A program made the position numbers and the translations under genes. Positions 16,224 to 23,828 of a DNA stretch of 25,510 nt are shown in pieces. Below the pieces are notes generated by a model. That model was not told where the DNA came from, did not search any database, and saw only the letters and a program-made list of their open reading frames with translations. Source of the DNA: Nostoc sp. GT001 (GTDB lineage: Bacteria > Cyanobacteriota > Cyanobacteriia > Cyanobacteriales > Nostocaceae); the NCBI RefSeq assembly GCF_030382115.1, contig NZ_JAUDRJ010000003.1, forward strand, positions 4,129,382-4,154,891. The letters run 5' to 3'. Position 1 is the first letter of the stretch, and every line of letters starts with the position of its first letter.

Positions 16224-16889
16224 TTAAGGTCGCTTGATTGCTAAAGTAAGTCCATCGGCGATGGGGACAAGGGAGAGAGTAACTCGTTCATCATGATGTA
16301 ACTTTTCGTTCAGCGCTCGGATTGCTTGGGTGCTTTCATCTTGATTTTGCTCATCAGCTACTTGTCCAGACCATAAAACATTATCGATCGCAATCAATCC
16401 ACCTGGACGAACTAATTGCAGCGATCGCTCATAATATCCATCATAATTTTCTTTATCAGCATCAATAAAGGCAAAATCAAAAGTTTCGGCTTGCCCAGTT
16501 GCCAATAGCCGATCTAAAGTTTCCAAAGCTGGTGCTAATCGGAGATCGATTTTATCAGCAACCCCAGCTTCTTGCCAATACCGCCGAGCGATCGCAGTAA
16601 ATTCTTCACTCACATCACAAGCGATAATTTTCCCATCAGCTGGTAGTGCCAAAGCTACAGAAAGTGAGCTATAACCCGTAAACACTCCAACTTCTAGGGT
16701 TTTCTTCGCTCCAATTAACTGCACCAGAAGGCTCATAAACTGCCCTTGTTCTGGTGAAATCTGCATTCCACTCCGGGGATGATTGGCGGTTTGTTGGCGC
16801 AACTTTTCGAGAATTTCTGGTTCTCGCAGCGAAACAGATAAAAGATAATTGTAGAGTTGGTTATCAAGACCTATAGACTGTTTTGGCAT
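16224..16889 (-). CDS. SAM-dependent O-methyltransferase (Methyltransf_3 / CCoAOMT-like)
   Basis: A 221-aa class I methyltransferase that moves a methyl group from S-adenosylmethionine to a catechol-like hydroxyl, usually with a divalent metal. The SAM motif is [18 protein letters not shown] (about 64-81); ACDV (about 90) binds the adenosine side; the FIDADKENY stretch (about 140-148) and the later DNVLWSG (about 169-175) provide metal-binding Asp and Asn residues. Length and motifs fit the small cyanobacterial group typified by Synechocystis Slr0095, known for methylating caffeate-type phenols. The natural substrate is unknown. It is divergent from the lipoprotein gene at 16957 (67 bp between starts) and converges on the SLH gene. 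Confidence 0.92.
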   Translation of the reverse strand: MPKQSIGLDNQLYNYLLSVSLREPEILEKLRQQTANHPRSGMQISPEQGQFMSLLVQLIGAKKTLEVGVFTGYSSLSVALALPADGKIIACDVSEEFTAIARRYWQEAGVADKIDLRLAPALETLDRLLATGQAETFDFAFIDADKENYDGYYERSLQLVRPGGLIAIDNVLWSGQVADEQNQDESTQAIRALNEKLHHDERVTLSLVPIADGLTLAIKRP

Positions 16890-16956
16890 GATAGATGAGA
16901 GAATTGAGAGAAACTACAGTTATACTATCGCTGATAAGTGGAATCTCAGGAATAAC

Positions 16957-17364
16957 ATGGTGCGGTTAGTTTTGACAGCAATATTGCTGGTGCTAGTGAC
17001 AGCTTGTGGCAGTATTGGACTGCTACCGACTAGCGATTTAGTGCAAAAAGCGATCGCACTTGGGCTAGAACAAACTCAACAAAAACTTAGCCAACAGTTG
17101 GATTTAGATTTTCAAGGATTTGAAATCAAGCGGCTATCAATTACCCAAGAACAACCCCTGACGATTGAAAATTTACCAGCTTTCCATGTTCGGGGAACCT
17201 ACGACTTGATTGTTAAGCTACCAAAACGACGCTTGACGCAACCAAAACAACCCTTTGATGTTTATCTACAAATTCAGCAAGAAGGTAAAACTTGGCGATT
17301 GCTGCTTCCAGAAAAGGGTAGTCAAAATACTCAAAAAATTTGGCGCAGTTATTTAGTTGAGTAA
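16957..17364 (+). CDS. Small conserved lipoprotein
   Basis: A 135-aa predicted lipoprotein of unknown function. From ATG 16957 it begins MVRLVLTAILLVLVTACGS, a short signal peptide with lipobox LVTAC, so the mature protein would be lipid-anchored at Cys16. The longer frame from ATG 16888 puts 23 polar residues before the signal peptide and overlaps the start codon of the divergent methyltransferase, so I reject it. The body is a helix (about 28-50, ALGLEQTQQKLSQQLDLD) followed by beta-type segments ending in SQNTQKIWRSYLVE. A Shine-Dalgarno-like CAGG lies a few bases before the ATG. No enzyme motif is seen. Confidence 0.8.
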   Translation: MVRLVLTAILLVLVTACGSIGLLPTSDLVQKAIALGLEQTQQKLSQQLDLDFQGFEIKRLSITQEQPLTIENLPAFHVRGTYDLIVKLPKRRLTQPKQPFDVYLQIQQEGKTWRLLLPEKGSQNTQKIWRSYLVE

Positions 17365-17736
17365 ACCTGTGTCATCAAAGTGCTTTTTTCCGGTTATGTA
17401 AGATTTTGCTGACATCATGATTTCTTACAAGTTGTTAATTATTGAAATCAGAAAATTTTTTTAAGAGGTTGTTTGAAAAGTCTTTGGGTGTGATTTTAGG
17501 CACTTGTTGATCCCCCCTTTCCCCCCCTTAAAAAGGGAATCAAAGTCCCCCTTTTTAAAGGCGATTTAGGGGTATCTAAAACTTTTGATACCGATAAGAG
17601 GACTTTTCAAACATTCTCTAAGTCTGAATTCTGCACAGTATGATATGTGCTACTAGAAAAACCATCACAATCATTTCCGTATAACTGGTGAGGCATAGTA
17701 AAGATCGAGGTATAGTTTCACCGGAGACAGGGCAAG
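17365..17736. other. 372-bp spacer containing a MITE
   Basis: Almost half of this spacer is the repeat element at 17462-17621. The remainder is AT-rich; it includes GCTTTTTTCC near 17382 without a stem, and a CCGGAGACAGGG before the next ATG that can serve as a ribosome-binding site. Confidence 0.5.
17462..17621. mobile_element. MITE-like element (TIR TGTTTGAAAAGTC)
   Basis: About 160 bp bounded by imperfect terminal inverted repeats: left TAAGAGGTTGTTTGAAAAGTC (from 17462), right GACTTTTCAAACATTCTCTA (ending 17621; 17601-17613 pairs perfectly with the inner left part). TA at each edge is consistent with the TA duplication of IS630/Tc1-mariner elements. The centre is a long hairpin of C/G runs with TTTTTAAAG and GATTTAGGGG, the abundant Nostocales core. 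It encodes nothing. A second element with the same core but other ends lies at 24824-24976. Confidence 0.75.
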
Positions 17737-18510
17737 ATGTATATTAACTTTTTCATCAGTTCCATTGCAGGAATTGTGGTTGTGGTGTTGGCAGCTTTTG
17801 GCTTACTGCAATGGTTGCACATACCTGCTGGCAACTTTCTTGATTGGGTGATTGGTGGTGCTAGTTTTTGGTGGCTGTTGGTAATTGTTACCGTACCTTG
17901 GAATGTGCATTTTCAAGCCAAAGAAGTCTTAGCAGAAGCAGCACAATCAACTGAGAAAGGAATTCCAGTCGATGAGAAACAAGTGAAGTATGTCACATTG
18001 TTGGCAAAGCGATCGCTCTGGGTTGCCATTGCTTTACACTTATTCTCAGCCGTTGGTCTTTATACTCTTGCTGCCACTGGTATTAGTACAGTTGGATATA
18101 TAAGTTCTGGTGCAGCTTTATTATTAACAATTCTGCGTCCCGCGATTCGCGCTTATGAGTATTTATATGCGCGGTTAGCGATGATTCGCCAAGAATGGAA
18201 GTATCCACGCGAAGATATTTTTGAACTGCGCGATCGCTTCTCGATATTGGAACAAAAAATTCAGTCATTGGAAGATCAACTCAACCCCGAACAACCCTAT
18301 TCTTTATCCGCGACTCAACAACGTTTTGCCGAAGAAACGCGCAGAGATTTAGCCCGGATTGCAGCTAATTTAGAAGAATTACGGGCGACAAATCAAACAG
18401 AACATGAGCGTTTGGGGAGAGAAGCCAGAAATGCGATCGCGCAACTTTCCACGGACGGGCAATTTCTCGATCATGTCCGCGAAATTATTCGATTTTTTAA
18501 GACTGCTTAA
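17737..18510 (+). CDS. Conserved membrane protein with C-terminal coiled coil
   Basis: A 257-aa protein, family not recognised. Four hydrophobic segments are visible: about 6-26 (ISSIAGIVVVVLAAFGLLQ), 38-58 (VIGGASFWWLLVIVTVPW), 91-110 (SLWVAIALHLFSAVGLYTL) and 114-133 (ISTVGYISSGAALLLTILRP). A charged C-terminal half (about 150-245) follows with heptad-like helices (RFSILEQKIQSLEDQL; RRDLARIAANLEELRATNQT), probably a cytoplasmic coiled coil. The ATG at 17737 is preceded by a CCGGAGACAGGG stretch. The next gene downstream is an inserted transposon 42 bp after the stop, so any operon partner may have been cut off. A membrane scaffold or septum-associated protein is possible; no catalytic motif is seen. 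Confidence 0.8.
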   Translation: MYINFFISSIAGIVVVVLAAFGLLQWLHIPAGNFLDWVIGGASFWWLLVIVTVPWNVHFQAKEVLAEAAQSTEKGIPVDEKQVKYVTLLAKRSLWVAIALHLFSAVGLYTLAATGISTVGYISSGAALLLTILRPAIRAYEYLYARLAMIRQEWKYPREDIFELRDRFSILEQKIQSLEDQLNPEQPYSLSATQQRFAEETRRDLARIAANLEELRATNQTEHERLGREARNAIAQLSTDGQFLDHVREIIRFFKTA

Positions 18511-18551
18511 TGATTGCTTTAATAGCTACAGCTATAGCAGTTATCGTTTAT

Positions 18552-20003
18552 CAATACCTCTGCCAATTTACGAGGGTTCAACGCCAGTGGAAACGGGATG
18601 AATACGTCCTAAAGAAGTAAGCTTGGCAAAAATCTGGGTTAATAAAATAGGCTCAGGGATTTCGGGAAGCATTTTTAACATTTCACGAACATATCGAAAA
18701 CCACGATGGTAAGCCTTAAGGTCAATAATGCCAGAACCGGGATTGAGTTGCTGGAAATCAGCGAGAAGATGGTGGGATAAATTGACCATAAAAAATGCTA
18801 AATTAGAAGCATTAGTCACGGCAGTTTGGCTCAGGTTCATAAAATCTTCCAATCCCCAAAACTGCTTGGCATCCCTAAAATTAAACTCGATTTGGAAACG
18901 GAGTTTGTAATAGTCGATAATTTTTTCAAATGACAGAGTTAGGTCGCTAGAAAAAATAATTACATGGCTGCAAGCATTAGTTTTAAGATTGGTTTTGACC
19001 AAAATCACTACATTGAGAGCTTGGGCAAATTCTTTGTGAATAAGAGTGGCTTGATAAATATCAGTTTGAATATCATCCTCAATAGCACTTTTACATAAGT
19101 ATTTGTCAGGTATATTACGATAGTCTAGCTTATCACCGTATTTACGACGAGAGCGCTTACTGGAGTCAGGATTTTCATAAGGGAAGTATAATGCTGAATC
19201 ATGGCGCAATTTGGAAATTATCTGCAAGTTGACAAGACGTGCCATCTGCAAAGCATTGTTGTTACCAAAATGACCATCTACTACCAAGTAGGTGAGGGAA
19301 ATAGAGTTAGCTAATAACTTGAATAGTGAACCAATCATTTTCTGAATTAGTATTAATTCAGATGTTAATATCACTTCCTTTTTATTTTTGTTTTTACTTC
19401 CTTTTGGTCGTCCACGCCCACGCTTTTCTTTTTTGTTTGGTTTTTCGATTGTCGAGGTACTTTTTGTTTGAGTATCTTTCTTTATTACCTGTTCTATCTG
19501 AATCGGAAACGAGTGCCTCTGTTCAACACTCACTAATGATAATACAAAGAAAGATAATCCTGATATCGGTTTATTGGCTAGGCTAGAAAAGAATCTATCT
19601 AATCCATAAGTCTTTTTACCCGATTTACTGACTACAACTTCATCTCCTGCAAGCAAATATACCTCATTCGCACGGAACAAATGCTTGCGGAAAAATAGCC
19701 AAAACAATGTAGCCCAAGGTATTACTGTATGAAAAAACCGCAACATCGTCCGATAACTACCACCAATGCCTGCCCAACGGGAAATTCCCAACATCGTGAC
19801 TCGTCCGCTCATCGCTAACATAGCCAGGATTATCTGGTTCAATTGCCGCATCGTCGTAGCGTTTATCTGCGGTAGCAAGCATTGTAGCAGTGATAAGATA
19901 TCGGACATGGGCTGATTGTAGTTTTTGAGTTGTCGTTGTGAGAGACAATAACTCTACTACATCGGCCCTCTCTCCTCATCCTCTTATTTTGGCTAAGGTA
20001 TTG
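18552..20003 (-). mobile_element. Complete 1452-bp IS4-like insertion sequence, TSD TTTAT
   Basis: The ends are imperfect terminal inverted repeats: left CAATACCTCTGCCAATTTAC (from 18552) and the reverse complement of the right end, CAATACCTTAGCCAAAATAA (from 20003), about 75 percent identical over 25 bp including CAATACCT-like starts and GCCAA and GAGG blocks. Directly outside, TTTAT occurs at 18547-18551 and again at 20004-20008, a 5-bp target duplication. The single transposase gene fills nearly all of it. The intact ORF and the perfect duplication suggest a recent insertion. Confidence 0.8.
18568..19908 (-). CDS. IS4-type DDE transposase
   Basis: A 446-aa intact transposase. The DDE triad is visible as LLAGDE (D89), YLVVDGHFG (D211) and the YREK signature Y334-R337-E341-K348 (YKLRFQIEFNFRDAK), which is diagnostic for IS4-related elements. 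Between the first two Asp residues is a very basic, AT-hook-like insertion (about 159-177, KKEKRGRGRPKGSKNKNKK), which may bind AT-rich DNA. The N-terminal 60 residues are helical. The stop lies 16 bp from the left IS end, and the ATG 95 bp from the right end. The 5-bp target duplication is shorter than in classical IS4, so the exact subgroup is left open. Confidence 0.93.
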   Translation of the reverse strand: MSDILSLLQCLLPQINATTMRQLNQIILAMLAMSGRVTMLGISRWAGIGGSYRTMLRFFHTVIPWATLFWLFFRKHLFRANEVYLLAGDEVVVSKSGKKTYGLDRFFSSLANKPISGLSFFVLSLVSVEQRHSFPIQIEQVIKKDTQTKSTSTIEKPNKKEKRGRGRPKGSKNKNKKEVILTSELILIQKMIGSLFKLLANSISLTYLVVDGHFGNNNALQMARLVNLQIISKLRHDSALYFPYENPDSSKRSRRKYGDKLDYRNIPDKYLCKSAIEDDIQTDIYQATLIHKEFAQALNVVILVKTNLKTNACSHVIIFSSDLTLSFEKIIDYYKLRFQIEFNFRDAKQFWGLEDFMNLSQTAVTNASNLAFFMVNLSHHLLADFQQLNPGSGIIDLKAYHRGFRYVREMLKMLPEIPEPILLTQIFAKLTSLGRIHPVSTGVEPS

Positions 20004-20023
20004 TTTATATAAAGTAAATTTTT

Positions 20024-20090
20024 GAACCTCAACCCCAAACCTCTCCTCACAAAGGGGAGTGTTTGCATAAGCAAATACGGCGTGAGGTTC
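20024..20090. repeat. Palindromic Nostoc-type repeat
   Basis: Outer arms GAACCTCA (20024-20031) and TGAGGTTC (20083-20090) are perfectly complementary; inside are CTCTCCTCACAAAGGGGAG and the small hairpin TTTGCATAAGCAAA (about 20062-20075). It lies 20 bp from the right IS end. It is non-coding. Confidence 0.65.
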
Positions 20091-20147
20091 CGAATGTATA
20101 TGTTATAACTTTGTACGAATGATGATTAGTAAAGCTTACATAACTTC

Positions 20148-20152
20148 AGGAG
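20148..20152 (+). promoter_or_regulatory. Shine-Dalgarno AGGAG deciding a GTG start
   Basis: AGGAG lies 8 nt before GTG 20161, inside the longer frame from ATG 20119. It argues that translation starts at the GTG. Confidence 0.6.
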
Positions 20153-20160
20153 TACTCACG

Positions 20161-20439
20161 GTGAATCAGATACAACTGACTTTAACTATTGGTTACTTAT
20201 TAATGACATGCTATTTTTTAACTAATTGGTTAATATTTTCCCTACGTCATCCTGCTTCCAATCCAGAAGATAAATTTTTATCGGTTGTGATGTTTGTGGT
20301 GACAACTATCTTCTGGCCTCTGATGATTCCGATATCTTGTTTAGAAATGGTTCAACAAAAGCGAATAGACTTTAGTAAAGTGATTCCTGTTCTCTTAGCA
20401 ATATTTGTATTTAGTATTTCATATTATTTAACCGAATAA
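20161..20439 (+). CDS. Small conserved membrane protein
   Basis: A 92-aa protein from GTG 20161 (106 aa if ATG 20119 is used). Three hydrophobic segments are visible: NQIQLTLTIGYLLMTCYFLT (about 2-21), FLSVVMFVVTTIFWPLMIPI (about 39-58) and KVIPVLLAIFVFSISYYLT (about 73-91). Between the first two lies a short polar loop HPASNPEDK. It is integral to a membrane, with no catalytic residue evident and no family I can name. A strong hairpin terminator follows within 40 bp, so it is probably a single-gene transcript. Its upstream region has been altered by the neighbouring IS insertion and a palindromic repeat, which could affect its promoter. Confidence 0.72.
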   Translation: MNQIQLTLTIGYLLMTCYFLTNWLIFSLRHPASNPEDKFLSVVMFVVTTIFWPLMIPISCLEMVQQKRIDFSKVIPVLLAIFVFSISYYLTE

Positions 20440-20476
20440 TTAATAATTCCTCCTCCTAAATTGCATAGATATAAAG

Positions 20477-20513
20477 AGAAGCCGGAGGTTTGACTTGTTA
20501 CCCTCCGGCTTCT
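20477..20513. terminator. Strong bidirectional rho-independent terminator
   Basis: A perfect 12-bp stem (AGAAGCCGGAGG 20477-20488; CCTCCGGCTTCT 20502-20513), 13-nt loop, followed by TTTA on the plus strand and by CTTTAT on the minus strand. It serves the small membrane protein gene and the convergent lipoprotein gene. Confidence 0.88.
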
Positions 20514-20568
20514 TTATGTACAACTACCTTTACTTGTTAAGCAGTCTATTTATTCAACTTGTAATTGA

Positions 20569-21453
20569 TTAACGGCGTCTGCTGCCAAAACCACTTGAGC
20601 GGCGGGGTGCTGTGCTACGCCCACTACCAAAACCACTGCCAGAATTGCGTCTAGGTGAGGTGGCTCTGCCAGAAGGTTGCAAGGTGCTACCACCAAAACC
20701 AGAACCAGAAGGACGGTTATTACCTGTAGTGCTACGCGGGGTATTGCGTATATTTGAATTACCAGGATATGACCTTCTAATTGTCCCTGTATTGCGGAAC
20801 GCAGTGCGATTTCTCACGGCTGCGGGTTGCGTATTGTAGCGGCTTTGGTAACTTTGAACTGCTTGGCCATAGCTTCCGCCATATCCACCAAAGCCACTTA
20901 ATCCTTGTCCTGGTTGATAGACAGGGGGTACATAATATTGGGGTCTAAACAACATACTACCAATTGCCTGTCCCGCCAAGCTACCAGCCACAGACCCGGC
21001 AAATGGTGCCCAGAAGCTATTTTCTCGACGGACTACAACCGTCTCTTGTTGTCCGGTTTGGGGATTGGTTTTATTCTCGGTAACGTTATGGACGTACTCA
21101 AGTTTAAAGTCTTCTGTTAGATATAAAATCGGTTGTCCTTTTTCTACCTTCAGATAGGTTTTTTTACCCTCCTTAATTTGATCGTCAGTTAACCGCGCCA
21201 TTTGCAAATTTTCGGTTGAAAAAGTTGGGGGCTTATTGTTTAGTAAAAACAGGTTGTACTCACCAGTTGCATCATCATAAGTAGCTTGTTGTATTTGATA
21301 CTCTCCGTCACTCAGTTTTGTGTTAACTGAGGTTTGGCTAACGTTCTTAGCCGGAGGAGTAGTTTCGTTTCCTCCACCACAACCGACAGTTGTGATACAC
21401 AAACTCAGAGCTAAAAAAACGGCTGTAAATTTACGTACTATGGTCATGATCAT
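20569..21453 (-). CDS. Lipoprotein with Arg/Ser/Gly-rich tail
   Basis: A 294-aa predicted lipoprotein; ATG 21453 or 21447 (third codon) may be the start. The signal peptide (VRKFTAVFLALSLCITTVGCG) ends in lipobox TVGC, so Cys25 would be lipidated. A compact region follows (about 45-145: GEYQIQQATYDDATGEYNLF ... YLTEDFKLEYVHNVTE), then a small Gly/Ala segment (about 148-166, FAGSVAGSLAGQAIGSMLF) like a glycine-zipper helix. From about 190 on the protein is Gly/Ser/Arg-rich with an RRNSGSGFGSGR-type pattern and a GSRRR end, a highly basic, disordered tail. The gene lies 70 bp from the DUF1517 gene on the same strand and may be co-transcribed with it. Function unknown. Confidence 0.8.
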   Translation of the reverse strand: MIMTIVRKFTAVFLALSLCITTVGCGGGNETTPPAKNVSQTSVNTKLSDGEYQIQQATYDDATGEYNLFLLNNKPPTFSTENLQMARLTDDQIKEGKKTYLKVEKGQPILYLTEDFKLEYVHNVTENKTNPQTGQQETVVVRRENSFWAPFAGSVAGSLAGQAIGSMLFRPQYYVPPVYQPGQGLSGFGGYGGSYGQAVQSYQSRYNTQPAAVRNRTAFRNTGTIRRSYPGNSNIRNTPRSTTGNNRPSGSGFGGSTLQPSGRATSPRRNSGSGFGSGRSTAPRRSSGFGSRRR

Positions 21454-21522
21454 TGGATTATTGTCCTATCTCTGAGCTTAACAATTTATCATGTAAGTAG
21501 TAGGTACGGACTACCCAACAAA

Positions 21523-22116
21523 TTACAAAGGAATCAATTCTGGGTAATATTGCAACAGTTGATCGCTAGTAAGTTCATCGCCTAACTGTGCTGGTGAGAA
21601 ATGTACTTGGATTGCCTTTAATCTATGTTTATAATGCAAATTTATCAATGCTTTCAAGCCTTCCTTGAGCGCCTGAACGTTAGAAAGATCGGTTTCCAAT
21701 TCTGGTACTTCTCCTTCATAAGCTACTGTAATCATCACAATGACGTTGCGGGTTACAGGTATAGATAAAGGTTCATTCAATCCAGAGTCAGAACTGTAAT
21801 TTGGTTCGCTGAGATATCTTTCGGCAGAGTCAGTAAATAATTCATTCACGTAATCCCCCGCTTCGCCTTCATTAAAAAATACGTCACCTTCGTTAGCAGC
21901 AGAAAGCCAATATTCATCATATTGCAGCAGGGTTTGGCTAATTTCTACCAATCCTTCTCCTAAAACTTCTAAGTCGCCATCGACATCGATCGCATCCCGT
22001 CCAGCACTATTCAATACTCCCAAAATTGGCGCTACTTCACCTCCCCCTAAGTGCAGAAATAGGCGAAACACTACATAGCGAGTTCGACCAATCATTTTAT
22101 TAAAGGTATCGCGCAT
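21523..22116 (-). CDS. DUF1517-like protein
   Basis: A 197-aa protein that I place tentatively in the DUF1517 family of cyanobacteria and plants, function unknown. I start it at ATG 22116 (MRDTFNKMIGRTRYVVFRLF) because GGAGG lies 5 nt upstream; the frame is open to ATG 22161, but those 15 residues are encoded by spacer DNA. Conserved-looking stretches are GGGEVAPILGVLNSAGRDAIDVDGDL (about 25-50), GEAGDYVNELFTDSAERYLS (about 87-106) and VIVMITVAYEGE (about 127-138). The last part (about 147-197) looks like helix-strand. No signal peptide or membrane segment after the start; family members with an N-terminal membrane anchor are longer. It lies downstream of, and in line with, the pentapeptide gene. 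Confidence 0.75.
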   Translation of the reverse strand: MRDTFNKMIGRTRYVVFRLFLHLGGGEVAPILGVLNSAGRDAIDVDGDLEVLGEGLVEISQTLLQYDEYWLSAANEGDVFFNEGEAGDYVNELFTDSAERYLSEPNYSSDSGLNEPLSIPVTRNVIVMITVAYEGEVPELETDLSNVQALKEGLKALINLHYKHRLKAIQVHFSPAQLGDELTSDQLLQYYPELIPL

Positions 22117-22121
22117 TTTTT

Positions 22122-22126
22122 CCTCC
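22122..22126 (-). promoter_or_regulatory. Shine-Dalgarno GGAGG of the DUF1517-like gene
   Basis: On the minus strand GGAGG is followed by AAAAA and ATG 22116. This fixes the start and excludes the upstream ATG 22161. Confidence 0.75.
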
Positions 22127-22137
22127 AAAATTTTTGT

Positions 22138-22195
22138 TTCTTGTCGTTTGTCATTGGTCATTTGTCATTAGTTCAATGCCCCATAACTAATGACT
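22138..22195. repeat. GTCATT short repeat array
   Basis: Imperfect copies of TTGTCATT and TAATGAC (TTGTCGTTTGTCATTGG, TCATTTGTCATTAG, TAACTAATGACTAAT) make up this spacer between the DUF1517-like gene and the pentapeptide gene. Short tandem heptamer-like repeats of this sort are common in Nostoc. Confidence 0.6.
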
Positions 22196-23803
22196 AATAT
22201 AATGAAATCCTTTGACAAAATCTATAATTATATCTAATGAAGGTAATATATTTTTTGTTGAATCACTGGATATATCATAAGCTGAAGCGTTGAGAGCAGA
22301 ACGATTAATAAATCTTTTCCCAAAGTTGGGATGGTCATAAACAATCAAAGTGTGGGCGCTGGAATTCGTTAAAACTATTTGGGTTGGGGCTTTACAAAAA
22401 TTTAACTTTGCGGCTACTTCGATATTTTTTTTCGTCTGTTTAATTATTGTAGCCTGATTTATAGCTTGTTCTAAAAGAGTATTTAGTTGTTTCACTATAT
22501 GAGGTGATTTTAGCAATTTTAAGTTTTGATTTGCAACAACTTCACTGTTAATCATTTCCATAATGCTACAAATATTCTTTTGGATAGATGCTGCATCTAG
22601 AAAGGGAAGAATGACAATGTAAGCAGTGATAAATAATGCTTCGTCGCTATCTACATGAAAGGTAAAAATAGTTCGACGACGGCCACTTTCGATGCTTGGA
22701 GGTTGTTTCAGCCCCCGATATTCTTGAGCAATTTGGTAGTAAGCGCCAGCGATCGCAAAATTGGCTTCATGTTCTAGAGCTGCATCAACAATAATCCGAA
22801 TTGTTGGCGGTGTTTCGTTAAAAAAATCTCGTGATTCTTCAGAATGGAAGTTTTGGACAATGGAGCGATCGCCATTTGGGCTAAGATCGACCCATTCACA
22901 AACCATGCCTTCAGTTTTTAAACCAAATCTGGAAGTGGCATAAAGCTTGGCTCCCGTTAAAGTTGCTCCTGTTAAGTCAGCACCGATCCATTCTGCCCTA
23001 ATTAATTTTGCCTGAGTTAAATTGGCGTGGACTAAACTTGTATTTGTTAAATTGGCATTGCTTAAATCTGCGCCAATTAAATCAGCCCCGCTCAATTTTG
23101 CACCGCTCAAATCTGCCCATCGGAGATTTGCGCCACTCAAATCAGCCCATCGGAGATTTGCACCACTCAAATCAGCCCCGCTCAAATTAGTATGGCTAAG
23201 ATTGGCTTGTCTGAGTTCGGCATCTCGCAAATTTGCACCGCTCAAGTCAGAACGACTGAGATCGCTGGCGTTTAAGTTAGCCATCTCCAAGTTGGCTCCA
23301 GTTAAAGAAGCACCTCTCAAGATAGCCTCACTTAAGTTAGCGTGACGGAGATTCGCTTGGCGGAGTGTCGCCTCTCGCAAATCAGCACCAGTGAGATCGG
23401 CCTCCAATAAATCAGCGCGACTGAGATCAGCGCGAACTAACTCGGTGCGGATTAATGAGGCTCCTCTGAGTTGAGCGCGACTTAAATCCGCTCGAATCAA
23501 ATTAGCGACGTTGAGACTGGCGTTATTGAGAATGGCGCTGCATAGATTCGCACCACTCAGTCTAGCTACATTCAACTTGGCATTGCTTAAGTTAGCTTCA
23601 CTCAGATTCGCGCCACTCAGGTTGACTATACTCAAATTAGCATCGCTCAGATTTACACCACTGAGTTTTACTCCACTCAGATTGGCTTCTGGGAGGTCAA
23701 CACCATTAAAGTTTAAGACTCCTGCTGCGTATTGTTCCAGTAATTCCTCTACAGTCATCGATGCTACCCCTTGGATGCCAACTTTAATAGTTGGTAAAGT
23801 CAT
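22187..23803 (-). CDS. Pentapeptide-repeat protein with C-terminal domain of unknown type
   Basis: A 538-aa protein. After a short head (1-30, including TVEELLEQYAAG, a motif often placed before cyanobacterial pentapeptide repeats), about 50 A(D/N)Lxx repeats run from about 32 to 280 (ANLSGVKLSGVNLSDANLS ...). They should form a right-handed quadrilateral beta-helix, a rod about 12 coils long. The remaining 255 residues are a separate globular region: about 290-400 (GMVCEWVDLSPNGDRSIV ... AIAGAYYQIAQEYRGLK ... FHVDSDEALFITAYIVILPF), then helices and a final segment with FGKRFINRSALNAS. No signal peptide, so it is probably cytoplasmic. Its start is only 25 bp from the divergent tyrA start. Function unknown; the head and rod are typical of scaffold or regulator proteins. 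Confidence 0.92.
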   Translation of the reverse strand: MTLPTIKVGIQGVASMTVEELLEQYAAGVLNFNGVDLPEANLSGVKLSGVNLSDANLSIVNLSGANLSEANLSNAKLNVARLSGANLCSAILNNASLNVANLIRADLSRAQLRGASLIRTELVRADLSRADLLEADLTGADLREATLRQANLRHANLSEAILRGASLTGANLEMANLNASDLSRSDLSGANLRDAELRQANLSHTNLSGADLSGANLRWADLSGANLRWADLSGAKLSGADLIGADLSNANLTNTSLVHANLTQAKLIRAEWIGADLTGATLTGAKLYATSRFGLKTEGMVCEWVDLSPNGDRSIVQNFHSEESRDFFNETPPTIRIIVDAALEHEANFAIAGAYYQIAQEYRGLKQPPSIESGRRRTIFTFHVDSDEALFITAYIVILPFLDAASIQKNICSIMEMINSEVVANQNLKLLKSPHIVKQLNTLLEQAINQATIIKQTKKNIEVAAKLNFCKAPTQIVLTNSSAHTLIVYDHPNFGKRFINRSALNASAYDISSDSTKNILPSLDIIIDFVKGFHYISH

Positions 23804-23828
23804 AAAAAACGGAATGTCAAAATCAAAA

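Noticed and set aside
23511..23828. N-terminal extension of TyrA
   Set aside because: It is the antisense of the pentapeptide repeats (repetitive Leu/Ala/Pro-rich) and lies before a canonical Rossmann start.
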